From positions 1 through 18,790 of the forward strand of contig NZ_DATMFZ010000334.1 in assembly GCF_035556675.1 (NCBI RefSeq): a DNA stretch of 18,790 bases, in the 5' to 3' direction. Under the pieces are notes generated by a model. The model searched no databases, was not told where the DNA came from, and saw nothing but the letters and a program-made list of their open reading frames with translations. Made by a program: the position numbers and the translations under genes. This document shows, piece after piece, positions 8,001-13,802 of the stretch (within the stretch, counting starts at the first letter, position 1; every line of letters starts with the position of its first letter). Source of the stretch: Geminicoccus sp035556675. GTDB taxonomy: Bacteria; Pseudomonadota; Alphaproteobacteria; Geminicoccales; Geminicoccaceae.

Positions 8001-10579
8001 AGCAGCGCGAAAGCCGTCGGCAGGAACGCCGGGATCGCAGCGGCTGCAAGGACAAGCAATGTTCCCTGCAATGCCGCCGGCATCGGCAGCATCCAGCAGA
8101 TGGCGAGGGTGAGCAGGGTCAGCGGCGGCACCAGCGACCGCTTCAGATTGTCCCCCATCTTGCCAAGGCCGATCGGTGGAACCGACCACTTTCCTGCTCT
8201 GGATGCGAGCATCCAGGGGAGAAGCTGCCAATCGCCGCGGGTCCAGCGATGCTGGCGCCGGGCGGCGACGTCATAACGTGCGGGAAAATCCTCGACGACC
8301 TCCACGTCCGACGCGAGGCCGGCGCGGGTGAACACGCCCTCGAAGAGATCGTGGCTGAGCATCGTGTTCTCGGGCACGCGGTCAGCCAGTGCTGCCCTGA
8401 AGGCGTCGACATCATAGATGCCCTTGCCGGTATAGGAGCCCTCGCCGAAGAGGTCCTGATAGACGTCCGAGACGGCCGCGGCATAGGGATCCATGCCGCC
8501 CGGGCTGGAGAAGACCCGCTGGAACAGCGACCCTTCCCGCCGAGTTGGCAGGGAAGGGGTGACGCGCGGCTGCAGGATACCGTAGCCGTCGACAACGCGT
8601 TGCTCGGTCTCGCTGAAGACAGGCTGATTGAGCGGGTGCGCCATCTTGCCGATCAGGCGGCGTGCCGCGTCCCGCGGCAGCCGGGTGTCGGCGTCGAGCG
8701 TGATGACGTAGCGCACATCGACCGGCACGGCCGGATCACGCCCGGCAATCGCCACGAAGCTGGTGTCCGTGGCACCGCGCAGCAGCCGGTTGAGCTCGTG
8801 CAGCTTGCCTCTCTTCCGCTCCCATCCCATCCACTTGTTCTCGCCCGCATTGAAGATGCGGCGCCGGTGCAGGATGAGGAAGCGGTCGCCATCGGGGCCA
8901 GGCCCGTAGTGGCGGTTCAGCTGCGCGATGGCTTCGTCAGCCATGGTGAGCAGACGCTCGTCGTTTTCGAGGATCTCCTGATCCGCATCGATCCCGTCCG
9001 ACAGAAGCGCGTAGGTCAAGTCGCTGCCGGCGCTCGCGAGGTGATGGACTTCGAGCCGCTCGATCTGTTCGAGCAGATCAACCTTGCTGGTGAGCAAGGT
9101 CGGCACGACCACGAGCGTCCGAAGCGACGGCGGAATACCTTCCGCCAGTTCGAGACCCGGCAGCGGTGCTGCGCCGGACATCATGGTGACGATGCGGTTG
9201 ACGAGGGCGTTGGCAACTTCCGTCGCCGGCAGAAATGCCACCATTCCAAGCAGCACGAGCCAGCCGATTTCGACACCGGGGATTGCCAAGGTCCACAGTG
9301 CGATTGCCATCAGGATCGCAGCGACGACGAGGGTGGCGGCGATGTAGCCGCCGATCCCCAGCTGGCTGTTGAAGCGACTGATCCGGAGCCGGGAAGATGG
9401 CCGGAATCCGATTGCCTGCTCCAGCCCATGCCGACCGTTGCCGATCAGGTGGTAGCCGGGATCGCGAGCACGCGCCCGATCGGTTGAACCTGCCGCTCCA
9501 TCTGCTGCATGTGATGCGGCCAGGGCGCGATCGGCGATCTCGAGCTCCGATAGCGAGGAGCCACGTGCCAGCTGCTCGATGGCACTCCGATAGAGATCGC
9601 GCGTCGGAAAATCCATTGCGCCGAACGCACTGCCCGCTCGCAGCCGTTCATCAACGAGGCTGACGCTCTCGAACAGCTCCGCCCAATCGGTGTCCGAGAT
9701 CAGCCGCATGCTGGTGATGACGTTGCGCGCCGAGACATTGGAAGCGCCCTGACGCTGCTGGGTGCGGTGCACCACTTCCTCGACCGAAGCACCCTGGAGA
9801 CCCAAGCGCTCTTCCAGCCATTCGAGTGCCGGCATCGTGCGCGGATCCTGGTTCCTCAGCCGCTTGGCGAGTTGCATCGCGAATGGCTCGGACAAGGGCT
9901 CCATGGAACGCGCGCCGATGTCCGCCTCGAGCACGGATCGGGCGGAACTGCCTGAGGCCAGCAGCTTGTCCGCCAGAGCATCGGCCTCGGCGCGCGAGGC
10001 AAGGCCGACCGTGATCTGGTCGGCAAGCCGGCGCAAATTCTCCACCAGCACGATACGCAACGTGATCGCTATCGCCCACAGTTCACCAATGGTCAGTGGC
10101 TGAACGCGCTGATAGGCCAGAACAAATTTGCGCAGCGTATCGGCATCGAAATAACTGTCCGTGTGGGCCACGAAGGCCCAGGCGATACCGAACACTCTCG
10201 GGTATCCCGCAAACGGCCCCGTGGCCAGCTTCGGCAGCTGCCGGTAATACCCTATCGGAAGATCATCTTTAATTTCGCGAATTTGCTCTTCAACAAGATG
10301 ATAGTTGTCCAGCAACCATTCGGCAGCAGGAACGATCTCCCGCCCGCCTTCCAGCTCCCTGGCACTAGCCCGGTAGGCAGCAAGAAGAACCGCAGCATTG
10401 TCATTCAGTCGAGCGTGCAATGACAGGGCTGCTGGATGCTGTCCTGTTCCTTGTTGCGCGGTAGCCAGGCTCTGCCCATGCTGTTCGAGCCGCTCGATGC
10501 CGAAGAGCTCCCCACGAACGGGAGCATCATCCCAGGGGGAGGGCAGGGTGCGTCGGCCAAAGGGACACCATAGCGGCAT
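2036..10579 (-). CDS. ndvB: Cyclic beta-1,2-glucan synthase, NdvB/ChvB type (2,847 aa)
   Basis: A giant inner-membrane enzyme that polymerises glucose from UDP-glucose into beta-1,2-glucan, trims it and closes the ring for the periplasm. Residues are numbered from ATG 10579. The N-terminus has PWDDAPVRGELFGIERLEQH, typical of the family. Membrane segments lie near 410-455. The GT84 glycosyltransferase follows, with Asp629-Ala-Asp631 (LDADTRLPRD) and QHRWTRGDWQ near 775. More membrane segments lie near 817-983. A glucoamylase-like cyclisation domain covers about 1000-1500 (HRTSPTNMGLYLL, RNFMAHHQGM). Two GH94-like sugar-binding modules follow (about 1550-1700 and 2030-2250). The C-terminal GH94 phosphorylase domain has GDWNDG at 2511-2516, with the expected catalytic Asp2515. 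Length fits full-length NdvB. Start is uncertain: TTG 10588 has GGAAAGG 5 nt upstream, and ATG 10708 follows an in-frame stop directly but has no ribosome site, and the added residues look noncoding. Confidence 0.95.
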   Translation of the reverse strand: MPLWCPFGRRTLPSPWDDAPVRGELFGIERLEQHGQSLATAQQGTGQHPAALSLHARLNDNAAVLLAAYRASARELEGGREIVPAAEWLLDNYHLVEEQIREIKDDLPIGYYRQLPKLATGPFAGYPRVFGIAWAFVAHTDSYFDADTLRKFVLAYQRVQPLTIGELWAIAITLRIVLVENLRRLADQITVGLASRAEADALADKLLASGSSARSVLEADIGARSMEPLSEPFAMQLAKRLRNQDPRTMPALEWLEERLGLQGASVEEVVHRTQQRQGASNVSARNVITSMRLISDTDWAELFESVSLVDERLRAGSAFGAMDFPTRDLYRSAIEQLARGSSLSELEIADRALAASHAADGAAGSTDRARARDPGYHLIGNGRHGLEQAIGFRPSSRLRISRFNSQLGIGGYIAATLVVAAILMAIALWTLAIPGVEIGWLVLLGMVAFLPATEVANALVNRIVTMMSGAAPLPGLELAEGIPPSLRTLVVVPTLLTSKVDLLEQIERLEVHHLASAGSDLTYALLSDGIDADQEILENDERLLTMADEAIAQLNRHYGPGPDGDRFLILHRRRIFNAGENKWMGWERKRGKLHELNRLLRGATDTSFVAIAGRDPAVPVDVRYVITLDADTRLPRDAARRLIGKMAHPLNQPVFSETEQRVVDGYGILQPRVTPSLPTRREGSLFQRVFSSPGGMDPYAAAVSDVYQDLFGEGSYTGKGIYDVDAFRAALADRVPENTMLSHDLFEGVFTRAGLASDVEVVEDFPARYDVAARRQHRWTRGDWQLLPWMLASRAGKWSVPPIGLGKMGDNLKRSLVPPLTLLTLAICWMLPMPAALQGTLLVLAAAAIPAFLPTAFALLPRRPGIRLRNHLRTLAADLRLAALQTVLSIAFLADQAWRMGDAIIRTLTRLFVTRRNLLEWTTAAQSMLSPRLDLVGFYRRMAGGTALGLAAVAIAVIFAPDSWPVALPFALLWLAAPAIALWISRSPKTTAQLFVPEADRHQLRQVARRTWRFFEAFVTPADNMLPPDNFQEDPEPVVAHRTSPTNMGLYLLSAVAARDFGWAGTMETIERLEATLTSMQKLPRFKGHFFNWYETRDLRVLDPAYVSSVDSGNLAGHLIALANACEEWIEAPLAGQARSGMMDDLRLTRDALGTLPVAPNGHQRQLAASLNEIEALLNSAQAIETSSPALQRLADKAAGAAALTPTIEDGNAPDLVFWINALRAAVAEHGRDRLQLTEAPHALKRRLQAIADTARELALGMDFAFLLDPQRKLLSIGYSRTENRLDPNCYDLLASEARLASLFAIAKGDVDTRHWFRLGRAATPLGGGSALISWSGSMFEYLMPSLVMRAPAGSLLEQTNRLVVAHQQAYGRSLGVPWGISESAYNARDLDLTYQYSNFGVPGLGLKRGLAQNLVIAPYATGLAVMVDPRGALQNYDRLAGMGARGRYGFYEAVDFTRSRLPDGENCAIVRNFMAHHQGMTIVAIANVLQDGCMRARFHREPMIQASELLLQERMPRDVAVAHPRAEEVRTAAAEAGAEVPTVRRLVEAAGGAPVTHLLSNGQYGVMLTAAGSGYSRWGETAVTRWREDATRDDWGSYVFLRDTQSGAVWSAGAQPVGNDPERYEVLFGEDRAEFVRHDGTLTTALDVLVSAENAEVRRVSLTNTGRRPREIELTSYAELVLTTAAADNAHPAFSKLFVQTEYLAEFGALIATRRPRTPGEPEIWAAHFAVIEGKVTAEPEYESDRARFIGRGRTIGTAAAMTGGNSLSNTSGTVLDPIFALRRRVTIPAGTVARVAFWTVVASSRAELLDLVDTHHDRSAFDRAKTLAWTQAQVQLRHLDVKADETADFQRLAAPIIYADPRFRAPSDSIARGAGGQSGLWPHGISGDLPIVLLSIDDIEDLAQVRQLLRAHEYWRMKQLSVDLVIINERAASYVQDLQIAIETAVRSSQSQLRPGQELAKGSVHVLRADLLNVPARALLLSVARVVLRARAGSIADQLLRLPPPRPSAPTGQPRTSVSVPAPHPEPTGLEFFNGLGGFAKDGREYVTILDASRSTPAPWINVIANPGFGFQVATEGSGYSWAGNSRENQLTPWSNDPVSDPTGEAIYVRDEATGELWSPTAQPIRDGGTYVARHGHGYSRFEHTVNGIELDLLQYVPLEDPIKITRLTLRNLSGSRRRLSVTAYLEWVLGTSRGASTPYITTEIDKDTGAMLACNRWSSAFGDRVAFADLGGRQTAWTADRTEFLGRNRTLAAPAALTAKAPLSGRIGAGFDPCSALQTVIELAPGETTEILVLLGQTGSAEEARALVSRYREADLDAVLDEVLRHWDEVLGAVQVKTPDRAMDIMLNGWLLYQTLACRIWARSAFYQASGAYGFRDQLQDGMALAFARPEMTRHHLLRAAARQFVEGDVQHWWLPHSGQGVRTRISDDRVWLAFGVATYVERSGDAAILDEIVPFLEGPALAPGEHDAFFQPMVADQAASLFEHCARGLDQCIELTGEHGLPLIGTGDWNDGMNRVGEGGRGESVWLGWLLLRTIDLFAPLAETRDTECARRWRAHAASVRAALERDAWDGEWYRRATFDDGTWLGSAGSDECRIDSIAQSWAVLSGAADPERAAMAMSSLERHLIRQDDGMALLFTPPFDNTPRDPGYIKGYPPGLRENGGQYSHAAMWVILAFAELGQGDQAAQLFSLLNPINHARTMKEAGRYKVEPYVVAADVYSVAPHTGRGGWTWYTGSAGWMYRAGIEGILGIRREGAFITVKPCIPGTWSEFEATIKEGPAVYHIRVENPGNCGGSVSEAFLDQLPVTSVGGSVRIPLDGGSHSLLIRLGAPSSQASRCTVPVES

Positions 10580-10728
10580 CAGGTTCAAGGCTACCTTTCC
10601 AGCCGGCACCCTTCCCGCTGGGCGGCGAAAAGCTGCCGATCTCAGTGAAAGCCGAGGGCGATACTCGCTTTCAACTAACGACTCCCCTCTTCCTGCCAGG
10701 AGCGGCATTTAGTACTTGCCGCTTGATC

Positions 10729-10749
10729 AGCAGAAAGCAGAAAGCAGAA
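10729..10749. repeat. Three tandem copies of a 7-bp unit, AGCAGAA
   Basis: AGCAGAA occurs three times head to tail, at 10729-10735, 10736-10742 and 10743-10749. On the minus strand it gives a pyrimidine-rich tract that overlaps the tail of the csp terminator and lies upstream of ndvB. It may be simple slippage. Confidence 0.6.
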
Positions 10750-10785
10750 AAACAAAGGCCCTGCTACCTTTCCAGGTGCAGGGCC
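10744..10785 (-). terminator. Rho-independent terminator downstream of the cold-shock gene
   Basis: On the minus strand the stem GGCCCTGC (10785-10778) pairs with GCAGGGCC (10764-10757). The inner pair ACCT/AGGT closes a GGAA tetraloop, with one bulged A. The transcript then runs into TTTGTTTTTCTG. A long GC stem followed by a U-rich tract is a textbook intrinsic terminator. It lies about 130 nt past the csp stop and separates csp from ndvB, so ndvB should need a promoter between here and its start. Confidence 0.85.
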
Positions 10786-10915
10786 ATCAAGACAACAGGC
10801 CTATCAGAAGGCTACTGTAGCATATCGATCAGGGCTCATTGCCTAATGGCCGCCAGTCTGGATGTTCGATGCTCACCGATTGGCCGACTTCATAGGTGCT
10901 GCGCCGTCAGCTCGG

Positions 10916-11128
10916 TTACGCCATGAGCCTCAGATTGTCGGCGGAAAGCTTGCCGCTCTTGCGATCCTGCACCAGGTCGAACTCGACCTTCTGGCCCTCG
11001 TGCAGATCGCTGAGCCCTGCCCGCTGAACAGCGCTGACATGAACAAAGGCATCATTGCCGCCTTCGTCCGGAGCGATGAAACCAAAGCCCTTGCCGGGGT
11101 TGAACCACTTGACGGTTCCGATAGTCAT
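10916..11128 (-). CDS. Cold-shock domain protein, CspA family, 70 aa
   Basis: A single cold-shock domain. These small cytoplasmic beta-barrel proteins bind single-stranded RNA or DNA and melt RNA structure. The signatures are plain: GTVKWFNPGKGFGFI with RNP-1 (KGFGFI) at residues 13-18, and RNP-2-like DAFVHVSAV at 26-34. The length is typical for CspA proteins. The ATG at 11128 has GGA about 8 nt upstream. It is a single-gene unit with its own terminator. A 7-bp perfect hairpin lies 48 nt before the start, inside the probable leader; long structured leaders are common in cold-shock mRNAs. Alphaproteobacteria usually carry several csp paralogs, so no specific symbol is given. Confidence 0.95.
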   Translation of the reverse strand: MTIGTVKWFNPGKGFGFIAPDEGGNDAFVHVSAVQRAGLSDLHEGQKVEFDLVQDRKSGKLSADNLRLMA

Positions 11129-11175
11129 GAAGATTCCGTTTTAGATAGGCACGTCTGGATCACGAAGTGCGACCC

Positions 11176-11192
11176 ACAAAAGAGCCTTTTGT
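11176..11192 (-). promoter_or_regulatory. Hairpin in the probable csp 5' leader
   Basis: ACAAAAG (11176-11182) and CTTTTGT (11186-11192) form a perfect 7-bp inverted repeat with a 3-nt loop, ending 47 nt upstream of the csp ATG. It is seen directly. A part in csp mRNA stability or temperature response is inference. It has no U-tract that would make it a terminator of anything upstream on that strand. Confidence 0.4.
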
Positions 11193-11418
11193 CAGGAAAA
11201 CAATCATCCGACCGAATGCCCCTCCTCGGAACATTGGGCGACATAACCTGCCTTCCTTAGCTTTAAGTAGTTCTCAAGATGCATAAAGCAAGTGTGATAT
11301 TATTACCATCCAAACGTTGATTACACTATATCTTATTATGTAGTGTCATATCGGAAACGAATTTCTAGTATATCGATTACTTGTTAGAATTAATAGCAAG
11401 AAGTACGCTTGCACGTTT

Positions 11419-11443
11419 ATGGTAAACTAACTATTTTTACCAT
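11419..11443. repeat. Perfect 8-bp inverted repeat with 9-nt spacer
   Basis: ATGGTAAA at 11419-11426 is mirrored by TTTACCAT at 11436-11443. A further GGGTAAAAAA follows at 11447. It could be a regulator site or an RNA hairpin; the A-rich tract after it gives no plus-strand terminator. Confidence 0.5.
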
Positions 11444-11666
11444 ATAGGGTAAAAAATAAATGCTCATAACATAAATCAGTTGATTGATTAGTGTGATAGC
11501 TAAAACAGTTCGGCATAATACTGGTGAGCCTTAATCATCTCTACTTTGGCGAAATAAAAACAAGGCAGACAATGAGCATCTGCCCCGACGCAATACTACC
11601 GAAGAGATGCAGACTAGTAAATTAGCAGGATTGGGTAAATATAAGTTTAATACGATCTAAAATAGA

Positions 11667-11686
11667 CTACATATATGAATATGTAG
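11667..11686. repeat. Perfect 8-bp inverted repeat with 4-nt spacer
   Basis: CTACATAT at 11667-11674 is mirrored by ATATGTAG at 11679-11686 around ATGA. The 20-bp dyad lies about 150 bp upstream of the phasin start. An operator for a helix-turn-helix dimer is one reading. Confidence 0.5.
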
Positions 11687-11744
11687 CTTAATAAATTGCA
11701 AATAATTTGTTTATTTCGTAGAACTCAATATTATTTTTATTCGC

Positions 11745-11756
11745 CATTGTGCAATG
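11745..11756 (+). promoter_or_regulatory. Dyad CATTG-TG-CAATG upstream of the phasin gene
   Basis: A perfect 5-bp dyad about 80 nt upstream of the phasin ATG, continuing into TGCAGC. In alphaproteobacteria the PHB regulator PhaR binds TGC/GCA-type dyads upstream of phasin genes. The site here does not match the CTGC-N3/4-GCAG form exactly, so a PhaR operator is only a possibility. Confidence 0.25.
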
Positions 11757-11834
11757 CAGCATAGCGAACTACATGATGTTTCGACACACAGGCTTCCTGC
11801 TTGCTCCCATTCTGATACTGCGAGGCCAGCTTTC

Positions 11835-12293
11835 ATGGCGCAAATCTCCAAGACCCAGGCCGGCAAAGCCAGTGACAACGTTGCCGAACTCAGCCAGCGC
11901 ATGACGGACCAGACGGCAGACGCAGTCGGCGTGAGGGTCGCCAAAACCCAGGACGCCGCACGCAGCGGCGTGACAGAAATGCAGAAGAGCACTGCGGCGA
12001 CACTCGAGACCGGGCGTGCGATGGCTGGCCGGACGGCGCAGGATACGAAGGAATTCGGGCAGGCGCTTTCGCAGCTGTTGAGCGAGCAGGCTCAACACAA
12101 TCTCGAGGTCTTCACCAAGCTGACCGGCACGTTCAACTTGAGTGAAGCTGCGCAGATCCAGGCGGACTTCCTGCACGCCAGCATGGAACGCTCAGCGCAG
12201 TTCGCCCGGCGCTACCTCGAGACGGCCCAGGCGACCATGTTCTCGGCAATGACCAGGACGCAGGTGGACCTGTCGCCGCTCTCCCGTCGGTGA
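11835..12293 (+). CDS. Phasin family protein, 152 aa
   Basis: Phasins coat polyhydroxyalkanoate granules and limit granule fusion; some act as general stress proteins. The sequence is almost wholly amphipathic helix, with no Cys, few Pro and many Ala, Gln and Glu. The C-terminal half carries the characteristic pattern LSEQAQHNLEVFTKLTG (82-98), then SEAAQIQADFLHASMERS and ARRYLETAQATM (124-135). The N-terminal 70 residues form a Gln/Thr/Ala-rich coil. The ATG at 11835 has GAGG about 9 nt upstream; an in-frame ATG at 11754 would add 27 residues unlike a phasin. It is the first gene of a plus-strand group followed by two DUF2382 genes. No PHA synthase or depolymerase lies in the window, so a granule role is inferred from the family only. 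Confidence 0.88.
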   Translation: MAQISKTQAGKASDNVAELSQRMTDQTADAVGVRVAKTQDAARSGVTEMQKSTAATLETGRAMAGRTAQDTKEFGQALSQLLSEQAQHNLEVFTKLTGTFNLSEAAQIQADFLHASMERSAQFARRYLETAQATMFSAMTRTQVDLSPLSRR

Positions 12294-12301
12294 TCATGGC
12301 A

Positions 12302-12320
12302 CGCCTGCCGACGGCAGGCG
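12302..12320 (+). other. Hairpin just after the phasin gene
   Basis: CGCCTGC (12302-12308) pairs with GCAGGCG (12314-12320) around CGACG, eight bases after the phasin stop. There is no U-tract, so it looks more like an mRNA 3'-end stabiliser or weak attenuator than an intrinsic terminator. Transcription may continue into the DUF2382 genes. Confidence 0.4.
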
Positions 12321-12381
12321 CAAGACCAACCTCATCCAGCGCTGTGATCAGCTGGAACCCCCCATGTCGGAAGGAGATCCA

Positions 12382-12798
12382 GTGGCTCAGGTAGCCCATC
12401 AGCCCGGCGATAACCCGGCCGAGACCCTGCAAGTGGTCGAGGAGCGGGCGGTCATCCGCAAGCGGAAGAACCTGACCAGCGGCGTGCGCGTACGCACTCT
12501 GGTCCGGGAGGACGAAGAGCTCATCGACGCGCTGCTCCACAGCGAGCAGGCCGAGGTGGAGCGGGTGGCGCTGGATCGCTGGGTGGAGGAGCCCGTGCCG
12601 GTCCGGCAGGAAGGTGCGACCATGGTCATCACTCTGCACGAAGAGGTGGTCGTGGTGGAAAAGCGCCTGCGGGCGATCGAAGAAGTCCGGCTGACCAAAC
12701 GGCAGACGATCCAGCGCGTGCCGCAGCATGTCACGCTCCGGCGTGAGGAACTGGTCGTCGAGGACCTGGATCCAGCGACCGGCAAAGACCCGGACTGA
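12382..12798 (+). CDS. DUF2382 (YsnF/AvaK-type) domain protein, 138 aa
   Basis: The whole protein is one DUF2382 domain, a charged beta-rich repeat found in stress-associated proteins of unknown activity. Its hallmark is alternating hydrophobic and acidic/basic segments, seen here as LQVVEERAVIRKR, RVRTLVREDEEL, VERVALDRWVEEPVPVR, VITLHEEVVVVEKRL and VTLRREELVVEDL. There is no signal peptide and no membrane segment. GTG 12382 is preferred because AAGGAG lies exactly 5 nt upstream. The in-frame ATG at 12364 would place that ribosome site inside the gene and has none of its own. The next gene begins 57 bp downstream and belongs to the same family, so the two form a probable operon ending at the terminator after 13542. 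Confidence 0.82.
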   Translation: MAQVAHQPGDNPAETLQVVEERAVIRKRKNLTSGVRVRTLVREDEELIDALLHSEQAEVERVALDRWVEEPVPVRQEGATMVITLHEEVVVVEKRLRAIEEVRLTKRQTIQRVPQHVTLRREELVVEDLDPATGKDPD

Positions 12799-12855
12799 CC
12801 ATACTTGCCGCCGATCCACCCCTGGAGCGGTAGCCTATCATCAAGGATGTCGCAG

Positions 12856-13542
12856 ATGCCTACGACCGTCATTGGCACGATCGAGACCCCGAAGATCGCC
12901 CAACGGCTCATCGACGAGCTCACTAAGGCTGGCTTCAAGAGCCAGGATGTGCAGATCCTGAAAGGCGACCAGGACCAACTTGTCGCGGAGATCGTCGAGC
13001 TCGGCTTCGGCAAGAGCGACGCCAGCGACTATGCCAAGGCCGTGCGCAACGGCAAGACCGTAGTGGCCGCGGCCGTTGCCGAGGACAAGGTGGCCAAGGC
13101 TGCCGCCATTTTCGAGCGCTATGAGGCAGCGGAGGACGAAGAGGCCGCCGATCTCGCCGAGGAGACGACTCTGACGGAGGTCAAGGAGGAGCTTTCGGTC
13201 GGCAAGAGCAAGGGCATGACCGGCGGGGTACGCGCCACCACCAGCGTGAGCGAGCAGCCGGTCGAAAAGACCGTCACCTTGCGCGAGGAGCATGTTGAGG
13301 TCGAGCGCCAGCCGACCGAGCGGAAACTGAAGCCCGAGGAAGCCGAAGCCGCGTTTGCGGGGAAGACCGTCGAGATGCTGGGCACGGCCGAAGAGGTCGA
13401 GGTCGCTAAGGAAGCTTACGTGACCGAGGAGGTCACCCTCAGCAAGCGGGTCGAGGAGCGCCAGGAAAAGGTGCGCGACACGGTCCGGCACACCGACGTC
13501 GAGGTCGAGAAGATCAAGCCGGCAGTCGCCAAGAAGCGCTAA
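12856..13542 (+). CDS. YsnF/AvaK-type stress protein: N-terminal stress domain plus DUF2382, 228 aa
   Basis: Two parts are visible. Residues 1-90 (MPTTVIGTIETPKIAQRLID, then a predicted alpha/beta fold with VQILKGD) resemble the N-terminal domain of general stress proteins of the GSP17M/YsnF type. After an acidic linker (AAEDEEAADLAEE), residues about 105-220 form a DUF2382 domain with repeated strands such as VEKTVTLREEHVEVERQP and EEVTLSKRVEERQEKV. The protein is very rich in Glu, Lys and Val, contains no Cys and ends in AVAKKR. It should be cytoplasmic and its biochemical role is unknown. ATG 12856 has AAGGA 8 nt upstream; the earlier ATG at 12847 touches that same site and is less likely. 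It closes the probable DUF2382 operon. Confidence 0.85.
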   Translation: MPTTVIGTIETPKIAQRLIDELTKAGFKSQDVQILKGDQDQLVAEIVELGFGKSDASDYAKAVRNGKTVVAAAVAEDKVAKAAAIFERYEAAEDEEAADLAEETTLTEVKEELSVGKSKGMTGGVRATTSVSEQPVEKTVTLREEHVEVERQPTERKLKPEEAEAAFAGKTVEMLGTAEEVEVAKEAYVTEEVTLSKRVEERQEKVRDTVRHTDVEVEKIKPAVAKKR

Positions 13543-13567
13543 TACGCCGGCGCGACGCGTTTGAAGG

Positions 13568-13600
13568 AAGCCCGGCGCCATCGGTGTCGGGCTTTTCCTT
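13568..13600 (+). terminator. Rho-independent terminator after the DUF2382 genes
   Basis: AAGCCCGGCGCC (13568-13579) pairs with GGTGTCGGGCTT (13583-13594) over 12 bp with two G-U wobbles and an ATC loop. TTCCTT follows. It lies 26 bp after the stop of the second DUF2382 gene and should isolate this operon from the hydrolase gene. Confidence 0.8.
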
Positions 13601-13802
13601 GCCTGATCGTGAACCGATCCAGTGCTGGCTCGGCTGGTGCCTCATGGTCGGAGGCTCCCAGGAGACGACGTGGGATCGGCCGGCAAGAAGCCAGTCGCCA
13701 AAAGCCGAGCGGAACTCTGCCTGGCCGACAGCATTGGCGGTCCAGGCATGTTGCAGGGCACAAGAAGTAGCGTTTGCACGCTGCTGGATAAGGAATCAAG
13801 AT

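Larger units (their letters stand above)
11261..11744. other. AT-rich intergenic region with several inverted repeats
   Basis: About 500 bp with no credible coding frame on either strand and a base composition very unlike the GC-rich surroundings. It separates the divergent csp and phasin genes, so it would hold promoters for one or both. Two perfect inverted repeats in it are listed separately. Shorter ones include ACACTA/TAGTGT near 11323-11346 and GCATCT/AGATGC near 11577-11612. It could hold a small RNA, be a protein-bound AT-rich spacer, or be a trace of foreign DNA. Confidence 0.6.

Noticed and set aside
2105..9487. Very long plus-strand open frames opposite ndvB (for example 2105-4576 and 6635-9487)
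   Set aside because: They are antisense to a clear 2,847-residue synthase. Their products are Arg/Gly/Gln-rich without domains; GC-rich codon use opens such shadow frames.
10580..10708. N-terminal extension of ndvB to ATG 10708
   Set aside because: That ATG has no ribosome site and follows a stop codon directly; the extra 43 residues are unlike the family.
12133..12819. Minus-strand frames opposite phasin and DUF2382 genes
   Set aside because: They mirror well-recognised plus-strand genes and show no family resemblance.
13711..13735. EcfG-like GGAAC-N16-CATT upstream of the alpha/beta hydrolase
   Set aside because: The -10 element lacks the conserved G of GTT, so it falls below the match seen at the HAD gene.
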